Part shown: piece by piece, positions 18,091 through 28,980 of the stretch
Position numbering within the stretch: position 1 is the first letter of the stretch
Layout: every line of letters begins with the position of its first letter
NCBI RefSeq assembly: GCF_004339025.1
Contig: NZ_SMFT01000004.1
Location: forward strand, 105,536 to 169,535
DNA from: Volucribacter psittacicida
GTDB lineage: Bacteria > Pseudomonadota > Gammaproteobacteria > Enterobacterales > Pasteurellaceae
DNA: 64,000 nucleotides
Reading direction: 5' to 3'
Translations under genes and position numbers: made by a program
The notes under the pieces: model-generated
The model's database searches: none
What the model was told of the DNA's origin: nothing
The model's input: only the letters and a program-made list of their open reading frames with translations

Positions 18091-21000
18091 CTATTCAAAC
18101 TCCAACTCAACGGCATTTTCTCCCAGCATATTTTCTAACTGTGTCAATAATTCATCAGTAGGGCGAATATACCATTGAATACCTAATTTGATTAATGCTC
18201 GCCCCTGTGAACTTTGATAATAAATATGGATAGGTAATGTTCCTTCGCTATAAGGTTGAATAATGGGCTTAAATTGCTTAATAAACGCTGGGGTAATTTG
18301 CTGTTCAGTAAGGCAGATGGCTAAACTTTTTGCGTAACGGCTACGGGCTTCATCGAGGGTCATTAATTCTCGTACCGTCATTTTTAGCCCTTGGGTAAAT
18401 TCGTCAAAGCTCACTTGCCCTGTGGCAATTACCACCGTATCCTTTTGCAACTTCTCGGCAAAATTATCTAGGGCTTCGCCAAAGAGGGTAATATCTAACC
18501 GTCCTGAACGGTCATCAAGGGTGGCAATTCCTAATCGGTTGCCTTTTTTCGTAACCGCAAAGCGAACATTCACTAACAAGCCACTGACAGTAGTTAATTG
18601 TCCACGATAATTCGGTGCTAAATCTTTTAGGCGCACAGGGCTATAATGGGAAAGTTCTTTGAGCAAACGGCTAATGGGATGATTCGTAAAATATAGCCCT
18701 AAGGTTTCTCGTTCTCCATCTAAAATCACTTTTTCCGACCATTTTGGCGTATGTGCATAAGCAATTTCTACGTCCTCAGGGGACTCCGTTAATACACCAA
18801 ACATATCCTGTTGCCCAATGGCTGCATCTTTAGCATGCTGATCGGAGGCTTTTAACGCATCTTCCAGATTTTTGGATAGGGCGGCACGATGTGGGCCAAG
18901 TTTATCAAACGCCCCCGCTAAAATAAGATTTTCAAAGGTGCGACGATTGATTTTTCTTAGGTCAATTCTGGCACAAAGATCAAATAAATCCTTAAATACA
19001 CCGCCCTTTTCTCGTGCGGTAATAAGCTCTTCAATAGGCCCTTCGCCAACCCCCTTAATCGCCCCAATACCATAGACAATTTCGCCATTATCATTGACAC
19101 TAAAATGGTATTTACCACGATTAATATCCGGCGGTAACACCTTGAGTTTCATTCGCAAACATTCATCATATAACCCCACAATTTTTTCGGTATTGTGCAT
19201 TTCCGAGGTCATTACCGCCGCCATAAACTCCGCAGGATAATGGGCTTTGAGCCATAAGGTTTGGTAAGAGACCAGAGCATAAGCTGCTGAGTGGGATTTA
19301 TTAAAGCCATAGCCGGCAAATTTCTCCACTAAGTCAAAGATTTTCATGGCAAGGTTGCCATCAATCCCATTCTTGATCGCCCCAGCTTCAAAAACAGAAC
19401 GCTGTTTTGCCATTTCTTCAGGCTTTTTCTTCCCCATAGCACGACGTAATAAATCCGCACCACCAAGGGTATAACCTGCTAGCACCTGAGCAATTTGCAT
19501 CACTTGCTCTTGATATAAAATAATGCCATAAGTGGGTTCAAGAATGGGCTGTAATGATGGGTGTTGGTATTCCGCATCAGGATAAGAAATTTCTTCCTCG
19601 CCATGTTTGCGACGAATAAAATTATCCACCATACCTGATTGCAAAGGACCGGGACGGAATAACGCCACCAAAGCGATAATATCCTCAAAGCAGTCGGGTT
19701 TTAACCGCTTAATCAAATCTTTCATACCTCGAGATTCTAGCTGGAATACCGCCGTTGTTTCTGCATTTAATAATAGCTTAAACGAGGCTTCATCATCTAA
19801 CGCAATGGCATTAATATCCACTAAGGGCTTGCCCTCTTTGCTTAAACGTTCGTTGACCATATCCAATGCCCATTTGATAATGGTTAAGGTACGCAAGCCC
19901 AAGAAGTCAAACTTCACTAATCCCGCATATTCCACATCATTTTTATCAAAATGGGTAACGGGGTGTTTTCCCTCCGCATCGCAATAGATTGGCGAGAAAT
20001 CAGTAATGGTCGTTGGTGAAATTACCACGCCCCCTGCGTGTTTACCCGCATTACGCACGACCCCCTCGAGCTTTCTCGCCATATCAATTAATTCTTTGAT
20101 TTCCTCGTCAGAATCATAGACCACTTGTAACTGTGGCTCTGCCTCAAAGGCTTTAGCTAAGGTCATACCGGGATCGGCTGGCACTAATTTTGCAATACGA
20201 TCCACAAAACCATAAGGATGGCTTAATACTCGCCCCACATCACGAATTACCGCTTTTGCCGCCATTGTACCAAAAGTAATAATTTGCGATACCGCATCAC
20301 GTCCATACATTTCTGCAACGTGCTCAATAACCCTATCCCGCCCGTCCATACAGAAATCTACATCAAAATCGGGCATAGAAACCCGCTCAGGATTTAAGAA
20401 ACGCTCAAAAAGCAAATCAAATTCTAGGGGATCTAAATCAGTAATTTTTAAGGCATAAGCTACCAAGGAACCCGCCCCCGAACCACGCCCAGGACCAACA
20501 GGGATATGGTTATCTTTTGACCATTGAATAAACTCCATTACAATCAAAAAGTAACCCGGAAAGCCCATTTGGTTGATCACATCAAGTTCTACTTGTAAGC
20601 GATCATCATAATCTTTTCGTTTTGCTAACCGCTCTTTTTCATCAGGAAATAAAAAGGCTAAACGTTCTTCCAAGCCTTCACGAGATTTCTTAATCAAAAA
20701 GTCTTCCGTTGTCAGCTCGCCTGTAGGGAATTGAGGTAAAAAATATTCTCCTAAACGAATAGTCACATTACAGCGTTGAGCAATTAACAAGGTATTTTCT
20801 AACGCCGAAGGTATATCGGCAAAAAGCTGGCACATTTCCTGTTCTGAACGGAAATATTGTTGATTACTGTATAATTTAGGACGTTTAGGATCATCAAGGG
20901 TAAAACCATCGTGAATCGCCACCCGAATTTCATGTGCCTCAAAATCCTCCGATTGCAAAAAGCACACATCATTGGTTGCCACCACAGGTAATTGATGTTG

Positions 21001-21567
21001 CTTGGCTAAGGCTAACGCCTCTTGGATATAGATTTCTTCTTCTGGGCGACCTGTACGGCTAAGGCTCAAATAAAAATGATCAGGAAAAAATTCTTGATAA
21101 AAACGCACCGCACTTTGTACATCTTGCAAATTATTTTTTAATAATTTCTTGCCCACATCGCCCATACGTCCACCAGAGAGAATAATAATCCCCTCACGAT
21201 GTTCCACCAGCCATTGCTGATCAATATAAGGCAAATCCGTATAACCACGTTGATAAGCCTTAGACAACAACATAATAATATTGTGATAACCCTGATTATT
21301 TTTCGCCAACAAGGTTAATTCAAATAGCTCATCGCCCAATAATTCACTTTTAACCAACACATCCGTACCAATAATGGGTTTAATCCCTGCGGATAATGCC
21401 TCGCCATAAAAGCGAACCAAACCACAAAAATTGGTAAAATCCGTTAATGCCATTGCCACCATATTATTTTCTACACAGGTTTTCACCAAAGGTTTTACTT
21501 TGGTAATGCCATTAACCATAGAAAAATCACTATGTACACGCAAATGAACAAAACGCGGTTGAGCCAT
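18091..21567 (-). CDS. dnaE: DNA polymerase III alpha subunit
   Basis: Catalytic subunit of the replicative polymerase, 1158 residues (E. coli 1160). It starts with a PHP domain ([16 protein letters not shown]). The palm follows, with [16 protein letters not shown] and the catalytic aspartates in [19 protein letters not shown], then the fingers ([17 protein letters not shown] and [15 protein letters not shown]), [19 protein letters not shown], and a C-terminal OB fold ([20 protein letters not shown]). A good AAGGA ribosome site precedes the ATG. It lies downstream of rho but behind a strong terminator, so it is transcribed separately. Confidence 0.98.
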   Translation of the reverse strand: MAQPRFVHLRVHSDFSMVNGITKVKPLVKTCVENNMVAMALTDFTNFCGLVRFYGEALSAGIKPIIGTDVLVKSELLGDELFELTLLAKNNQGYHNIIMLLSKAYQRGYTDLPYIDQQWLVEHREGIIILSGGRMGDVGKKLLKNNLQDVQSAVRFYQEFFPDHFYLSLSRTGRPEEEIYIQEALALAKQHQLPVVATNDVCFLQSEDFEAHEIRVAIHDGFTLDDPKRPKLYSNQQYFRSEQEMCQLFADIPSALENTLLIAQRCNVTIRLGEYFLPQFPTGELTTEDFLIKKSREGLEERLAFLFPDEKERLAKRKDYDDRLQVELDVINQMGFPGYFLIVMEFIQWSKDNHIPVGPGRGSGAGSLVAYALKITDLDPLEFDLLFERFLNPERVSMPDFDVDFCMDGRDRVIEHVAEMYGRDAVSQIITFGTMAAKAVIRDVGRVLSHPYGFVDRIAKLVPADPGMTLAKAFEAEPQLQVVYDSDEEIKELIDMARKLEGVVRNAGKHAGGVVISPTTITDFSPIYCDAEGKHPVTHFDKNDVEYAGLVKFDFLGLRTLTIIKWALDMVNERLSKEGKPLVDINAIALDDEASFKLLLNAETTAVFQLESRGMKDLIKRLKPDCFEDIIALVALFRPGPLQSGMVDNFIRRKHGEEEISYPDAEYQHPSLQPILEPTYGIILYQEQVMQIAQVLAGYTLGGADLLRRAMGKKKPEEMAKQRSVFEAGAIKNGIDGNLAMKIFDLVEKFAGYGFNKSHSAAYALVSYQTLWLKAHYPAEFMAAVMTSEMHNTEKIVGLYDECLRMKLKVLPPDINRGKYHFSVNDNGEIVYGIGAIKGVGEGPIEELITAREKGGVFKDLFDLCARIDLRKINRRTFENLILAGAFDKLGPHRAALSKNLEDALKASDQHAKDAAIGQQDMFGVLTESPEDVEIAYAHTPKWSEKVILDGERETLGLYFTNHPISRLLKELSHYSPVRLKDLAPNYRGQLTTVSGLLVNVRFAVTKKGNRLGIATLDDRSGRLDITLFGEALDNFAEKLQKDTVVIATGQVSFDEFTQGLKMTVRELMTLDEARSRYAKSLAICLTEQQITPAFIKQFKPIIQPYSEGTLPIHIYYQSSQGRALIKLGIQWYIRPTDELLTQLENMLGENAVELEFE

Positions 21568-21640
21568 AACAAATCCTTGATAAATAAAAAAGTGCGGTCT
21601 ATTTTAGCGAAATTTTTTATAACAAAAAAGCGAAACAAAA

Positions 21641-21661
21641 ATGGGCGAGAAGCTCGCCCAT
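21641..21661 (-). terminator. Terminator of rho
   Basis: Perfect 9-base stem ATGGGCGAG / CTCGCCCAT with a 3-base loop, followed on the minus strand by TTTTTG. Confidence 0.92.
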
Positions 21662-21674
21662 CAAAGAAGAGAAG

Positions 21675-22937
21675 TTAAGAACGTTTCATAATCTCAAAAA
21701 ATTCATCATTGGTTTTCGCCATCATTAACTTGTCAATTAAGAACTCAATGGCTTCCACTTCACCCATAGGATTAAGAATTTTACGCAAGATCCACATTTT
21801 TTGTAATTCTTCTGGCGTAGTAAGCAGATCCTCTTTACGAGTACCTGATGGATTAAAGTCAATAGCAGGGAACACACGTTTTTCTGCGATTTTACGAGAA
21901 AGATGTAATTCCATATTCCCTGTACCTTTAAACTCTTCAAAGATCACTTCGTCCATTTTTGATCCTGTATCCACTAAGGCAGTGGCAATAATGGTCAAGC
22001 TACCGCCCTCTTCCACATTACGAGCCGCCCCAAAGAAACGCTTAGGACGATGTAAGGCATTGGCATCAACCCCCCCTGATAAAATTTTTCCCGAGGCTGG
22101 TGTTACCGTATTATAAGCACGAGCTAAACGCGTAATAGAATCCAACAAAATCACAACATCTTTCTTATGCTCCACCAAACGCTTGGCTTTCTCAATCACC
22201 ATTTCGGCGACTTGAACATGGCGAGATGCAGGCTCATCAAAGGTTGAAGCAATCACCTCCCCTTTCACTGAGCGTTGCATTTCAGTTACTTCCTCAGGAC
22301 GTTCATCAATGAGTAAGACCATTAACACACATTCAGGGTAATTATGGGTAATGCTTTGGGCAATATTTTGAATTAACATGGTTTTCCCCGCTTTCGGCGG
22401 TGCCACAATCAAACCACGCTGTCCTTTACCAATCGGCGAAGCTAAATCTAAAATACGTGCGGTTAAATCTTCTGTTGAACCATTACCACGCTCCATACGC
22501 AAACGATCATTGGCGTGTAATGGTGTTAAGTTTTCAAAAAGGATTTTACTACGAGAAACTTCTGGACGGTCATCATTGACCCGATCTACTTTTAATAAAG
22601 CAAAATAACGCTCTCCCTCTTTCGGCGGACGAATTTTGCCCTCAATGGTGTCGCCAGTACGCAAATTAAAACGACGAATTTGGCTCGGCGATACATAAAT
22701 ATCATCAGGGCCAGCCAAATAAGAGCTATCGCTTGAACGTAAGAAACCAAAACCATCAGGTAAAATTTCCAACACCCCTTGCCCAAAAATATCTTCACCA
22801 CTTTGAGCGTGCTGTTTTAAAATTGCAAAAATAATGTCTTGTTTACGTAAACGAGCTAAGTTTTCCAAGCCCATTTGTTCTTCACCAATTTTCACAAGCT
22901 CTGGAACTGGTGTATTTTTTAATTCTGTAAGATTCAT
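21675..22937 (-). CDS. rho: Transcription termination factor Rho
   Basis: Hexameric RNA helicase that ends transcription. The 420-residue protein (E. coli 419) shows the N-terminal helical domain ([20 protein letters not shown]), the RNA-binding cold-shock fold ([20 protein letters not shown]), Walker [13 protein letters not shown], Walker [17 protein letters not shown], and the arginine-finger region. No insertions are seen. The 214-base leader (22938-23151) has a small TTTTATC/GATAAAA hairpin; rho is autoregulated in other bacteria, but no specific signal is readable here. Confidence 0.98.
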   Translation of the reverse strand: MNLTELKNTPVPELVKIGEEQMGLENLARLRKQDIIFAILKQHAQSGEDIFGQGVLEILPDGFGFLRSSDSSYLAGPDDIYVSPSQIRRFNLRTGDTIEGKIRPPKEGERYFALLKVDRVNDDRPEVSRSKILFENLTPLHANDRLRMERGNGSTEDLTARILDLASPIGKGQRGLIVAPPKAGKTMLIQNIAQSITHNYPECVLMVLLIDERPEEVTEMQRSVKGEVIASTFDEPASRHVQVAEMVIEKAKRLVEHKKDVVILLDSITRLARAYNTVTPASGKILSGGVDANALHRPKRFFGAARNVEEGGSLTIIATALVDTGSKMDEVIFEEFKGTGNMELHLSRKIAEKRVFPAIDFNPSGTRKEDLLTTPEELQKMWILRKILNPMGEVEAIEFLIDKLMMAKTNDEFFEIMKRS

Positions 22938-23151
22938 AATTGAGGATTATTGAGTTGATTAATGATTGTTAATATTAAAGAATTGGTTAGGTAAGTTTTT
23001 AACTGGGCTAAAGTTACCATTAATTACTGACGCTGTCTAGTTTTTATCATAGGAAAAGATAAAATATTACCCTAAATTAATCAAAATCAGTAACTTGAAC
23101 AAAATAAAAACAAAAAATTAAATATGATTTAATCAATAAAGGGGAATATAA

Positions 23152-23469
23152 TTAACCCCCTGCTAATTTTACCTTAAAGCCTTTTTGTTCCAAAAGTTGC
23201 TTTAAAAGTTCACGTTTTTCACCTTGAATTTCAATGTTAAAACCTTTTACCGCCCCTCCGCAGCCACAACGTTTCTTTAGCTCTGAAGCAAGTTTTTGTA
23301 GCTCGCTTTCTGTTAGATCAAGCCCTGTAATCACACTCACCCCATTGCCTTTTCGCCCACTAACTTGGCGTTGAATTCGTACAATGCCATCTGTCTTTGG
23401 TCTTTCTGGTTGAGGTTTTTGTGTTTTTATCCTGCCGATTTCCGTAGAATAAACGAGTTCATTTGTCAT
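23152..23469 (-). CDS. yciH: SUI1/eIF1-family translation factor YciH
   Basis: Small protein of the eIF1/SUI1 fold, linked in E. coli to discrimination of initiation complexes. It has 105 residues from the second of two adjacent ATGs, chosen because AAGGG is then 6 bases upstream. Typical motifs are LVYSTEIGRI, GIVRIQRQVSGRKGNGVSVI, LKKRCGCGGAVKGF and the C-terminal KGFKVKLAGG. It is the last gene of the lapA-lapB-pyrF-yciH cluster, but a Correia-like element now separates it from pyrF. Confidence 0.92.
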   Translation of the reverse strand: MTNELVYSTEIGRIKTQKPQPERPKTDGIVRIQRQVSGRKGNGVSVITGLDLTESELQKLASELKKRCGCGGAVKGFNIEIQGEKRELLKQLLEQKGFKVKLAGG

Positions 23470-23492
23470 CATTATCCCTTTATATAGACTAT

Positions 23493-23595
23493 TATCGCCT
23501 TTCCAATTTTAAATAGGCAAGATAGCACGCCGAAAACTGTACAAAGAGTACAACAAGGCGTGCTAACGCCGTATCATTTTAAAGTGAGCAACTAT
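23493..23595. mobile_element. Correia-like intergenic element, copy 1 (overlaps the end of pyrF)
   Basis: About 103 bases. Terminal arms CCTTTCCAATTTTAAAT and CATTTTAAAGTGAGCAAC are imperfect inverted repeats. The core has GCACGCCGAAAACTGTACA, AGAGTACAACAAGGCGTGC and AACGCCGTA. The GGCGTGC/GCACGCC arms form an inner hairpin. Its right end supplies the last codons and stop of pyrF. Confidence 0.8.
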
Positions 23596-24286
23596 CATTT
23601 AATGATTGATTAATTTTCTTCAATACTGCAACAGGATCCGCTGATTGGGTAATAGGACGTCCAATAACTAAATAATCTGATCCCGCTTGAACAGCCTCTT
23701 TAGGCGTCATCACACGACGTTGATCGGCAACATCACTGCCTTCTGGGCGAATTCCCGGTGTAACCAATTTAAAATCAGCACCGCATTGTTCACGCAAAAT
23801 GGCGACTTCTTGTGGCGAACAAACTACGCCATCTAATTCTGCTCGCTGGCATAATCTGGCTAAGCGAATGACTTGTTCCATTGGTGAAGTATTGATACCA
23901 ATTTGCAATAAATCCACATCTTCCATACTGGTTAATACCGTTACCGCAATTAATAAAGGCGCATCTTTGCCATAAGGTTCTAAAATTTGTTTAGCGGTTT
24001 CCATCATACGCAAACCACCGCTGGCGTGTAAATCCACCATCCAGACCCCCAAATCTGCGGCAGAGCGTACCGCTCTTGCTACTGTATTTGGAATATCGTG
24101 GTATTTGAGATCAAGAAAAACTTGAAAATGGCGTTTATGTAATTGCTTAATAAAATCGGTACCTAAAGTGGTAAACATTTCTTTGCCAACTTTTAAACGA
24201 CATAAACTTGGATCAATTTGATCCACAAGCGTTAAGGCTTCACGCTCTGTTTCATAATCGAGTGCTACGATAATTTTGCTCGTCAT
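23579..24286 (-). CDS. pyrF: Orotidine 5'-phosphate decarboxylase
   Basis: Last step of UMP synthesis. The 235-residue TIM barrel has [14 protein letters not shown], the catalytic DxxxxD segment [17 protein letters not shown], the signature [13 protein letters not shown], and the phosphate site [19 protein letters not shown] and [14 protein letters not shown]. The final residues DSCSL and the stop lie inside a Correia-like repeat, so the natural C-terminus has been rewritten without touching the catalytic core. It follows lapB by 21 bases in an operon. Confidence 0.97.
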   Translation of the reverse strand: MTSKIIVALDYETEREALTLVDQIDPSLCRLKVGKEMFTTLGTDFIKQLHKRHFQVFLDLKYHDIPNTVARAVRSAADLGVWMVDLHASGGLRMMETAKQILEPYGKDAPLLIAVTVLTSMEDVDLLQIGINTSPMEQVIRLARLCQRAELDGVVCSPQEVAILREQCGADFKLVTPGIRPEGSDVADQRRVMTPKEAVQAGSDYLVIGRPITQSADPVAVLKKINQSLNDSCSL

Positions 24287-24307
24287 AATTTACCCCTGAA
24301 TTTAAGA

Positions 24308-25495
24308 CTAATTTTCTATAGTTTGTATTGGTTTAATGCTTTCCCATTGGCGACAAGATGGGCAGTACCACATTAATTTATGGCTACGATAACCGCAATT
24401 TGTACAATGATAAGCAAAGTTCTGTTTAATGCGTTCGTTGACCATATTATGTAATAAAATTAAACTTTCCTTCCCGCTTCCCGCTTCTGCTTCATCAATT
24501 TGATATTGGATAAAGCGGTAAAATAAATTCATACTAGGTAAACGATTAAGTTGTTGATAAAGTTTTGCTTGGGCAGCCGATTTGCCATCTTTTTCTTCAA
24601 TTAAATCCGTCAAAGCAAGTATTACCTCGCTATTTGCACATTGCTGACTTGCTCGAATAAGGAATAATTCAAAATTTTCCATTTGTTGTAATTGTTGATA
24701 ACAATATTTTAGATCATTTAATGCTTCACCAATATAATCCGCATTTTGCGACAAAATATTTTCTAAATATTGCACCGCACTTTGATAATCTTGTCGATTA
24801 ATCGCCAATTTGGCTAATAACATTGATGCTCTGGCACAAGACTTTGATACCTGCAAGGCCGATTGCAATAACTGCTCAGCCTGTTTTGGTTGCTGTTCAA
24901 ATAAACTAAATGCGTATTCACAATAATAATGAGCAAGTTCAATATTATTCGTTTTTGGGACAAGTACAGCAAGTTTTTCTGCCACATTAATGGCTTTTTT
25001 CCATTCTTTGGTTTTTTGATAAATACGGGCTAATTGTTGTAATGCCCCCTCTGCAAACTCAGGCTCATCAACCAATAAAATATAGAGGTTTTCCGCACGA
25101 TCATAAAAACCGACAGTAAGAAAATCCTTTGCAAGCTGTTGTTTGGCAAGTAGTTTTTGTTCAAAACTATAATCCGGACTACGATCTAAGGCTTGATGAA
25201 TACGTAAAGCACGATCCACTTCACCGCGAGAACGAAACAGATTACCTAACGTCAATTCCGCCTCAAAGCGGGAACCTGTATCAATTTCATTTTCTGATTG
25301 TTGCTTTTGCAACATTGCTAAAAAGAGATCGACTGCCTTTTCCTGCTGGTTTGAAAGTAAAAGATTGACTCCCGTAACATAATCACGAGAGATTTTATTA
25401 CTCATATCTTCCTGATCTTTTTTTGCACTACGATGCCCCATATACCAACCATAGGCAACCGCTATCGGCAAAAGCAGAAACAGTAATTCAAGCAT
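24308..25495 (-). CDS. lapB: Lipopolysaccharide assembly protein LapB
   Basis: Membrane-anchored TPR protein that controls LpxC degradation by FtsH and so the balance of LPS synthesis. The 395-residue protein has an N-terminal membrane helix (LELLFLLLPIAVAYGWYMGHRSA), about nine TPR units through residues 60-340, and a C-terminal rubredoxin-type metal site with two CxxC knuckles (CTNCGYR and CPSCRQW). It starts one base after the lapA stop, so the two are co-translated. Confidence 0.95.
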   Translation of the reverse strand: MLELLFLLLPIAVAYGWYMGHRSAKKDQEDMSNKISRDYVTGVNLLLSNQQEKAVDLFLAMLQKQQSENEIDTGSRFEAELTLGNLFRSRGEVDRALRIHQALDRSPDYSFEQKLLAKQQLAKDFLTVGFYDRAENLYILLVDEPEFAEGALQQLARIYQKTKEWKKAINVAEKLAVLVPKTNNIELAHYYCEYAFSLFEQQPKQAEQLLQSALQVSKSCARASMLLAKLAINRQDYQSAVQYLENILSQNADYIGEALNDLKYCYQQLQQMENFELFLIRASQQCANSEVILALTDLIEEKDGKSAAQAKLYQQLNRLPSMNLFYRFIQYQIDEAEAGSGKESLILLHNMVNERIKQNFAYHCTNCGYRSHKLMWYCPSCRQWESIKPIQTIEN

Positions 25496-25496
25496 C

Positions 25497-25787
25497 TTAT
25501 TCAGCCTTACGTACTGCTGTTAATTCACTAATTTGTTGTGCTTGACGTTTGACTTGACGTTGTAGGGTAAGATTTTTGAACTTTAATTTTAGATAGAAAA
25601 AGCCTGTAATTAACCAACCAAGAATTAATCCAAAGCCAAATAATATTGCAACTAATGTGGATAATTGAAATTGTTGTTGTGCGATTAAATAATTAAACGT
25701 AATAATTTGATCATTATTCGCACCGATAGTGACAGCCACTAAAACGATACCTAAAACAATAATCAAGCCTAAAATATACTTTAACAT
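25497..25787 (-). CDS. lapA: Lipopolysaccharide assembly protein LapA
   Basis: Small inner-membrane protein (96 residues) that works with LapB. It has two membrane helices, about 5-22 (YILGLIIVLGIVLVAVTIGA) and 42-66 (LSTLVAILFGFGLILGWLIT), separated by the short periplasmic segment NNDQIITFNYLIAQQQFQ, and a basic C-terminal helix. Good ribosome site GAGGTAAAG. First gene of lapA-lapB-pyrF-yciH. Confidence 0.94.
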   Translation of the reverse strand: MLKYILGLIIVLGIVLVAVTIGANNDQIITFNYLIAQQQFQLSTLVAILFGFGLILGWLITGFFYLKLKFKNLTLQRQVKRQAQQISELTAVRKAE

Positions 25788-25873
25788 TGGTTCTTTACCT
25801 CTTTAATCCCAAATTGCACTGTCCATTATGCCAAAAATCCCCAATGGGTTATAGCAAAATTTTTAGAAAAACA

Positions 25874-25897
25874 AAACGACACATAAAAGTGTCGTTT
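25874..25897 (-). terminator. Terminator of ihfB
   Basis: Perfect 9-base stem AAACGACAC / GTGTCGTTT with a 6-base loop, followed on the minus strand by TGTTTTTC. Confidence 0.88.
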
Positions 25898-25908
25898 AAA
25901 TTAAAAAA

Positions 25909-26187
25909 TTATAAATCAACACGTTCCCTTAACTCTTTTCCAGCTTTGAAATGAGGAACATATTTAGACTCTAATTTAACTTGTTCACCTGTTTTTGGGT
26001 TTCGTCCAATGCGAGGTTGACGAAAATGTAAGGAAAAACTCCCAAATCCACGAATTTCAATACGATTTCCCTTTTCTAATGCCGCTGCCATTTGATCAAC
26101 CATTTCCTTAACGGATAATTCAACATCTTTCATATTGATCTCTGGGTTTTTATCAATTAAATTTGCTATAAGTTCTGATTTGGTCAT
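25909..26187 (-). CDS. ihfB: Integration host factor beta subunit
   Basis: DNA-bending protein of the HU/IHF family, 92 residues (E. coli 94). It shows [20 protein letters not shown], the DNA-arm region [20 protein letters not shown] and the preceding [15 protein letters not shown] signature. [17 protein letters not shown] identifies the beta subunit rather than HU. It lies downstream of rpsA, as in E. coli, with a strong terminator between them. Confidence 0.97.
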   Translation of the reverse strand: MTKSELIANLIDKNPEINMKDVELSVKEMVDQMAAALEKGNRIEIRGFGSFSLHFRQPRIGRNPKTGEQVKLESKYVPHFKAGKELRERVDL

Positions 26188-26339
26188 AATGATCCCCTAC
26201 TATTTTTTAAACGAGGCAAATAGCCATTTAGATTAACTACGCTTTTATTATTAAGCTAAAACAAGATAAGACAAGACGGTATTATTTTAACCAGTAAAAC
26301 ATAATTAAGCCAAAAAACTATAAACCTTATTATAAAAAT

Positions 26340-26369
26340 AAATATGGTGAGAAAACTCTCACCATATTT
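26340..26369 (-). terminator. Terminator of rpsA
   Basis: Perfect 13-base stem AAATATGGTGAGA / TCTCACCATATTT with a 4-base loop, followed on the minus strand by ATTTTTAT. Confidence 0.9.
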
Positions 26370-26378
26370 CGCTAAAAA

Positions 26379-28025
26379 TTATTCGCCTTTCGCTGCTTTA
26401 AAGGCTTCAGCCATTGCATTTGGAATAGCAACATCTTCTTGCTTATTCACATTAGCAACTGCTGCCGCTTCTTCCGCTTGATCTTTAGCACGAACAGATA
26501 AGTGAACGATTCTTGCTTTACGATCAAGACCAGTATATTTCGCTTCAACTTCATCACCAGCATTTACTTCGCTAGTTAAGTCAGCCGCACGAATATAACC
26601 TTCTACGCCACCTTCTAATTCAACTTTAGCACCTTTAGCATCGGCTTCAACAACTTTTGCCGTTAATACTGCACCTTTTTTGTTAGCTGCAACAAAGTTA
26701 TTAAATGGATCTTCTTCAAGCTGTTTAATACCTAAAGAAATACGCTCTTTCACTGCATCAACTTGTAACACAACAGCGGCAACTTCATCGCCTTTTTTGT
26801 AGTTACGAACAGCTTCTTCGCCTGGTACATTCCAAGAAATATCAGATAAATGTACTAAACCATCAATACCGCCTTCTAAGCCGATAAAGATACCGAAGTC
26901 AGTGATAGATTTAATTTTTCCTTCAACTTTATCGCCTTTATTATGGGTTTCAGCGAATTGTTGCCATGGATTTGGTTTGCATTGTTTTAAACCTAAAGAA
27001 ATACGACGACGCTCTTCATCGATTTCCAATACCATCACTTCAACTTCATCACCTAAGCTAACCACTTTAGATGGGTGAATGTTTTTGTTTGTCCAATCCA
27101 TTTCAGACACGTGAACTAAACCTTCAACACCGTCTAAAATTTCTACGAAACAACCATAATCGGTTAAGTTAGTAACTTTACCTGTTAATTTGCTACCAAC
27201 TGGGTGATTTTCTGCAATCGCAATCCAAGGATCTTGACCTAATTGTTTTAAGCCTAAAGAAACACGAGTACGATCTTTGTCAAATTTTAATACTTTAACA
27301 GTAATTTCATCGCCAACATTAACGATTTCACTTGGATGTTTAACACGTTTCCAAGCCATATCTGTGATATGTAATAAACCATCAACGCCACCTAAATCAA
27401 CGAAAGCACCGTAATCTGTTAAGTTTTTCACTGTACCCTTAACTTCTGCACCTTCCGCTAGGCTCGCTAATACTTCTTCACGATCTTGGCTATTTTCAGA
27501 CTCGATCACTGCACGACGAGAAACAACAACATTGTTACGTTTTTGATCAAGTTTGATAACTTTGAATTCTAATTCTTTACCTTCTAAATGTAAGGTATCA
27601 CGCACTGGACGTGTATCAACTAATGAACCCGGTAAGAATGCACGCACACCGTTTAGCTCAACTGTGAAACCACCTTTCACTTTACCGTTGATTAAACCGA
27701 CAACAGTAGCCTGTTCTTCGTATGCTTTTTCTAATTCAATCCAAGACTCATGGCGTACGGCTTTTTCACGAGAAAGTTTAGTTTCACCGAAACCATCTTC
27801 CACAGCGTCTAAAGCCACATTGACCACATCGCCCACTTGAACTTCTAATTCACCTTGAGCATTTAAAAACTCTTCTACAGGGATCGCTGATTCAGATTTT
27901 AAACCTGCGTCAACAAGCACAAAGCCTTTTTGAATAGCAACAACAGTACCGCTAACGATTGAACCTTGACGAGTTTCAAGTTCTTTTAATGATTCTTCAA
28001 ATAGTTGAGCAAAAGATTCTGACAT
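26379..28025 (-). CDS. rpsA: 30S ribosomal protein S1
   Basis: RNA-binding ribosomal protein that recruits structured mRNAs. I start at ATG 28025 ([20 protein letters not shown]), as in other gamma-proteobacteria, not at the upstream in-frame codon at 28049; this gives 548 residues. Six S1/OB repeats are present, recognisable by [40 protein letters not shown] and [20 protein letters not shown]. It ends in [13 protein letters not shown]. The ribosome site is weak (AGAAGATTAATT), as expected for a gene that relies on leader structure. The order cmk-rpsA-ihfB is conserved. Confidence 0.98.
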   Translation of the reverse strand: MSESFAQLFEESLKELETRQGSIVSGTVVAIQKGFVLVDAGLKSESAIPVEEFLNAQGELEVQVGDVVNVALDAVEDGFGETKLSREKAVRHESWIELEKAYEEQATVVGLINGKVKGGFTVELNGVRAFLPGSLVDTRPVRDTLHLEGKELEFKVIKLDQKRNNVVVSRRAVIESENSQDREEVLASLAEGAEVKGTVKNLTDYGAFVDLGGVDGLLHITDMAWKRVKHPSEIVNVGDEITVKVLKFDKDRTRVSLGLKQLGQDPWIAIAENHPVGSKLTGKVTNLTDYGCFVEILDGVEGLVHVSEMDWTNKNIHPSKVVSLGDEVEVMVLEIDEERRRISLGLKQCKPNPWQQFAETHNKGDKVEGKIKSITDFGIFIGLEGGIDGLVHLSDISWNVPGEEAVRNYKKGDEVAAVVLQVDAVKERISLGIKQLEEDPFNNFVAANKKGAVLTAKVVEADAKGAKVELEGGVEGYIRAADLTSEVNAGDEVEAKYTGLDRKARIVHLSVRAKDQAEEAAAVANVNKQEDVAIPNAMAEAFKAAKGE

Positions 28026-28056
28026 AATTAATCTTCTAAATTTATACAAATAACGA

Positions 28057-28116
28057 CCACTTTAATTCCCTTAAAAGTGGGGTTGATCACAATCGTTTAT
28101 TCATTCCTTGAATAAA
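28057..28116 (-). promoter_or_regulatory. Structured rpsA leader with two GGA-loop hairpins
   Basis: In the RNA sense (minus strand), hairpin 1 is TTTATTC-AAGGAAT-GAATAAA (28116-28096). Hairpin 2 has stem CCACTTT / AAAGTGG with loop TAAGGGAATT (28080-28057). Both loops expose a GGA-containing, Shine-Dalgarno-like sequence ahead of a poor ribosome site. E. coli rpsA is known to use such a folded leader for high translation and S1 autoregulation. Assignment here is by analogy. Confidence 0.6.
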
Positions 28117-28126
28117 CAAAACCCTA

Positions 28127-28798
28127 TTATAATTTTAGCTTCTGAGCAATATAGGCTAAGGCTTGTTCAACAACTTGTTCTATAGATAAGGTTGTTGAAT
28201 CTAGCAACAAAGCGTCTTGCGCAGGGATAAGCGGTGCAACCGCCCGATTTCTATCACGCAAATCACGTTCTTTTATCTCGGCTAAAATCTGGCTAAAGTT
28301 ACCATTAATTCCTTTACTTTGCAACTGTTTAAGGCGTCTTTTCGCCCTTTCTTCCGCACTTGCGTCCAAAAACAATTTCACAGAGGCTTCTGGAAAAACC
28401 ACTGTTCCCATATCACGCCCATCGGCAATAAGCCCGTTATTACGAGCAAAATCGCGTTGTCGTTGCAATAATGCCGCCCGAACTTGTGCAAAAACCGCCA
28501 CTTTTGATGCCGCTTCCGCCACAGGTTGCGTGCGAATTTCTGCACTGACATCTTGCCCATCAAGTAAGACTTTAACTTCCCCTTGCTCCGCTAAAAATTG
28601 AATATCTAGCTCACTGGCTAACTGTGCCAGCTGTGTTTCATCGGCAAGATCAATGGCTTTTTTTAATGCGGCTAACGCCGTAACACGATAAATCGCTCCG
28701 CTATCTAACAAGGCAAAGCCTAATTTTTGTGCTAAGGCATAACATAATGTCCCTTTTCCAGCACCGCTCGGACCATCTACCGTAATAATGTTATTCAT
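28127..28798 (-). CDS. cmk: Cytidylate kinase
   Basis: Phosphorylates CMP and dCMP. The 223-residue P-loop kinase has [20 protein letters not shown] at the N-terminus, the CMP-binding segment [36 protein letters not shown], and the lid [13 protein letters not shown] with [14 protein letters not shown]. It directly precedes rpsA (77 bases). A full Correia-like repeat lies upstream of it. Confidence 0.97.
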   Translation of the reverse strand: MNNIITVDGPSGAGKGTLCYALAQKLGFALLDSGAIYRVTALAALKKAIDLADETQLAQLASELDIQFLAEQGEVKVLLDGQDVSAEIRTQPVAEAASKVAVFAQVRAALLQRQRDFARNNGLIADGRDMGTVVFPEASVKLFLDASAEERAKRRLKQLQSKGINGNFSQILAEIKERDLRDRNRAVAPLIPAQDALLLDSTTLSIEQVVEQALAYIAQKLKL

Positions 28799-28834
28799 GT
28801 CAATTAATCCTTAATTTATCAATAAACTGCATTG

Positions 28835-28936
28835 TAGTCATTTCAATTTAAAATAAGACAAGGCGGCACGCCGAAGACAGTACAATTAGTACGGCGAGGC
28901 GTGCCAACGCTGTATTATTTTAAAGTGGAACGACTA
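28835..28936. mobile_element. Correia-like intergenic element, copy 2 (best preserved)
   Basis: A 102-base element from TAGTCATTTCAATTTAAAAT to ATTTTAAAGTGGAACGACTA, the two ends being imperfect inverted repeats. The core reads AAGGCGGCACGCCGAAGACA, GTACAATTAGTACGGCGAGG and CGTGCCAACGCTGTATT, with GGCACGCC/GGCGTGCC able to pair. It lies between cmk and the usp gene. Confidence 0.85.
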
Positions 28937-28980
28937 TATTATACGCTATTTTAGGTTCTGTTTATTATCACGACACCCAT

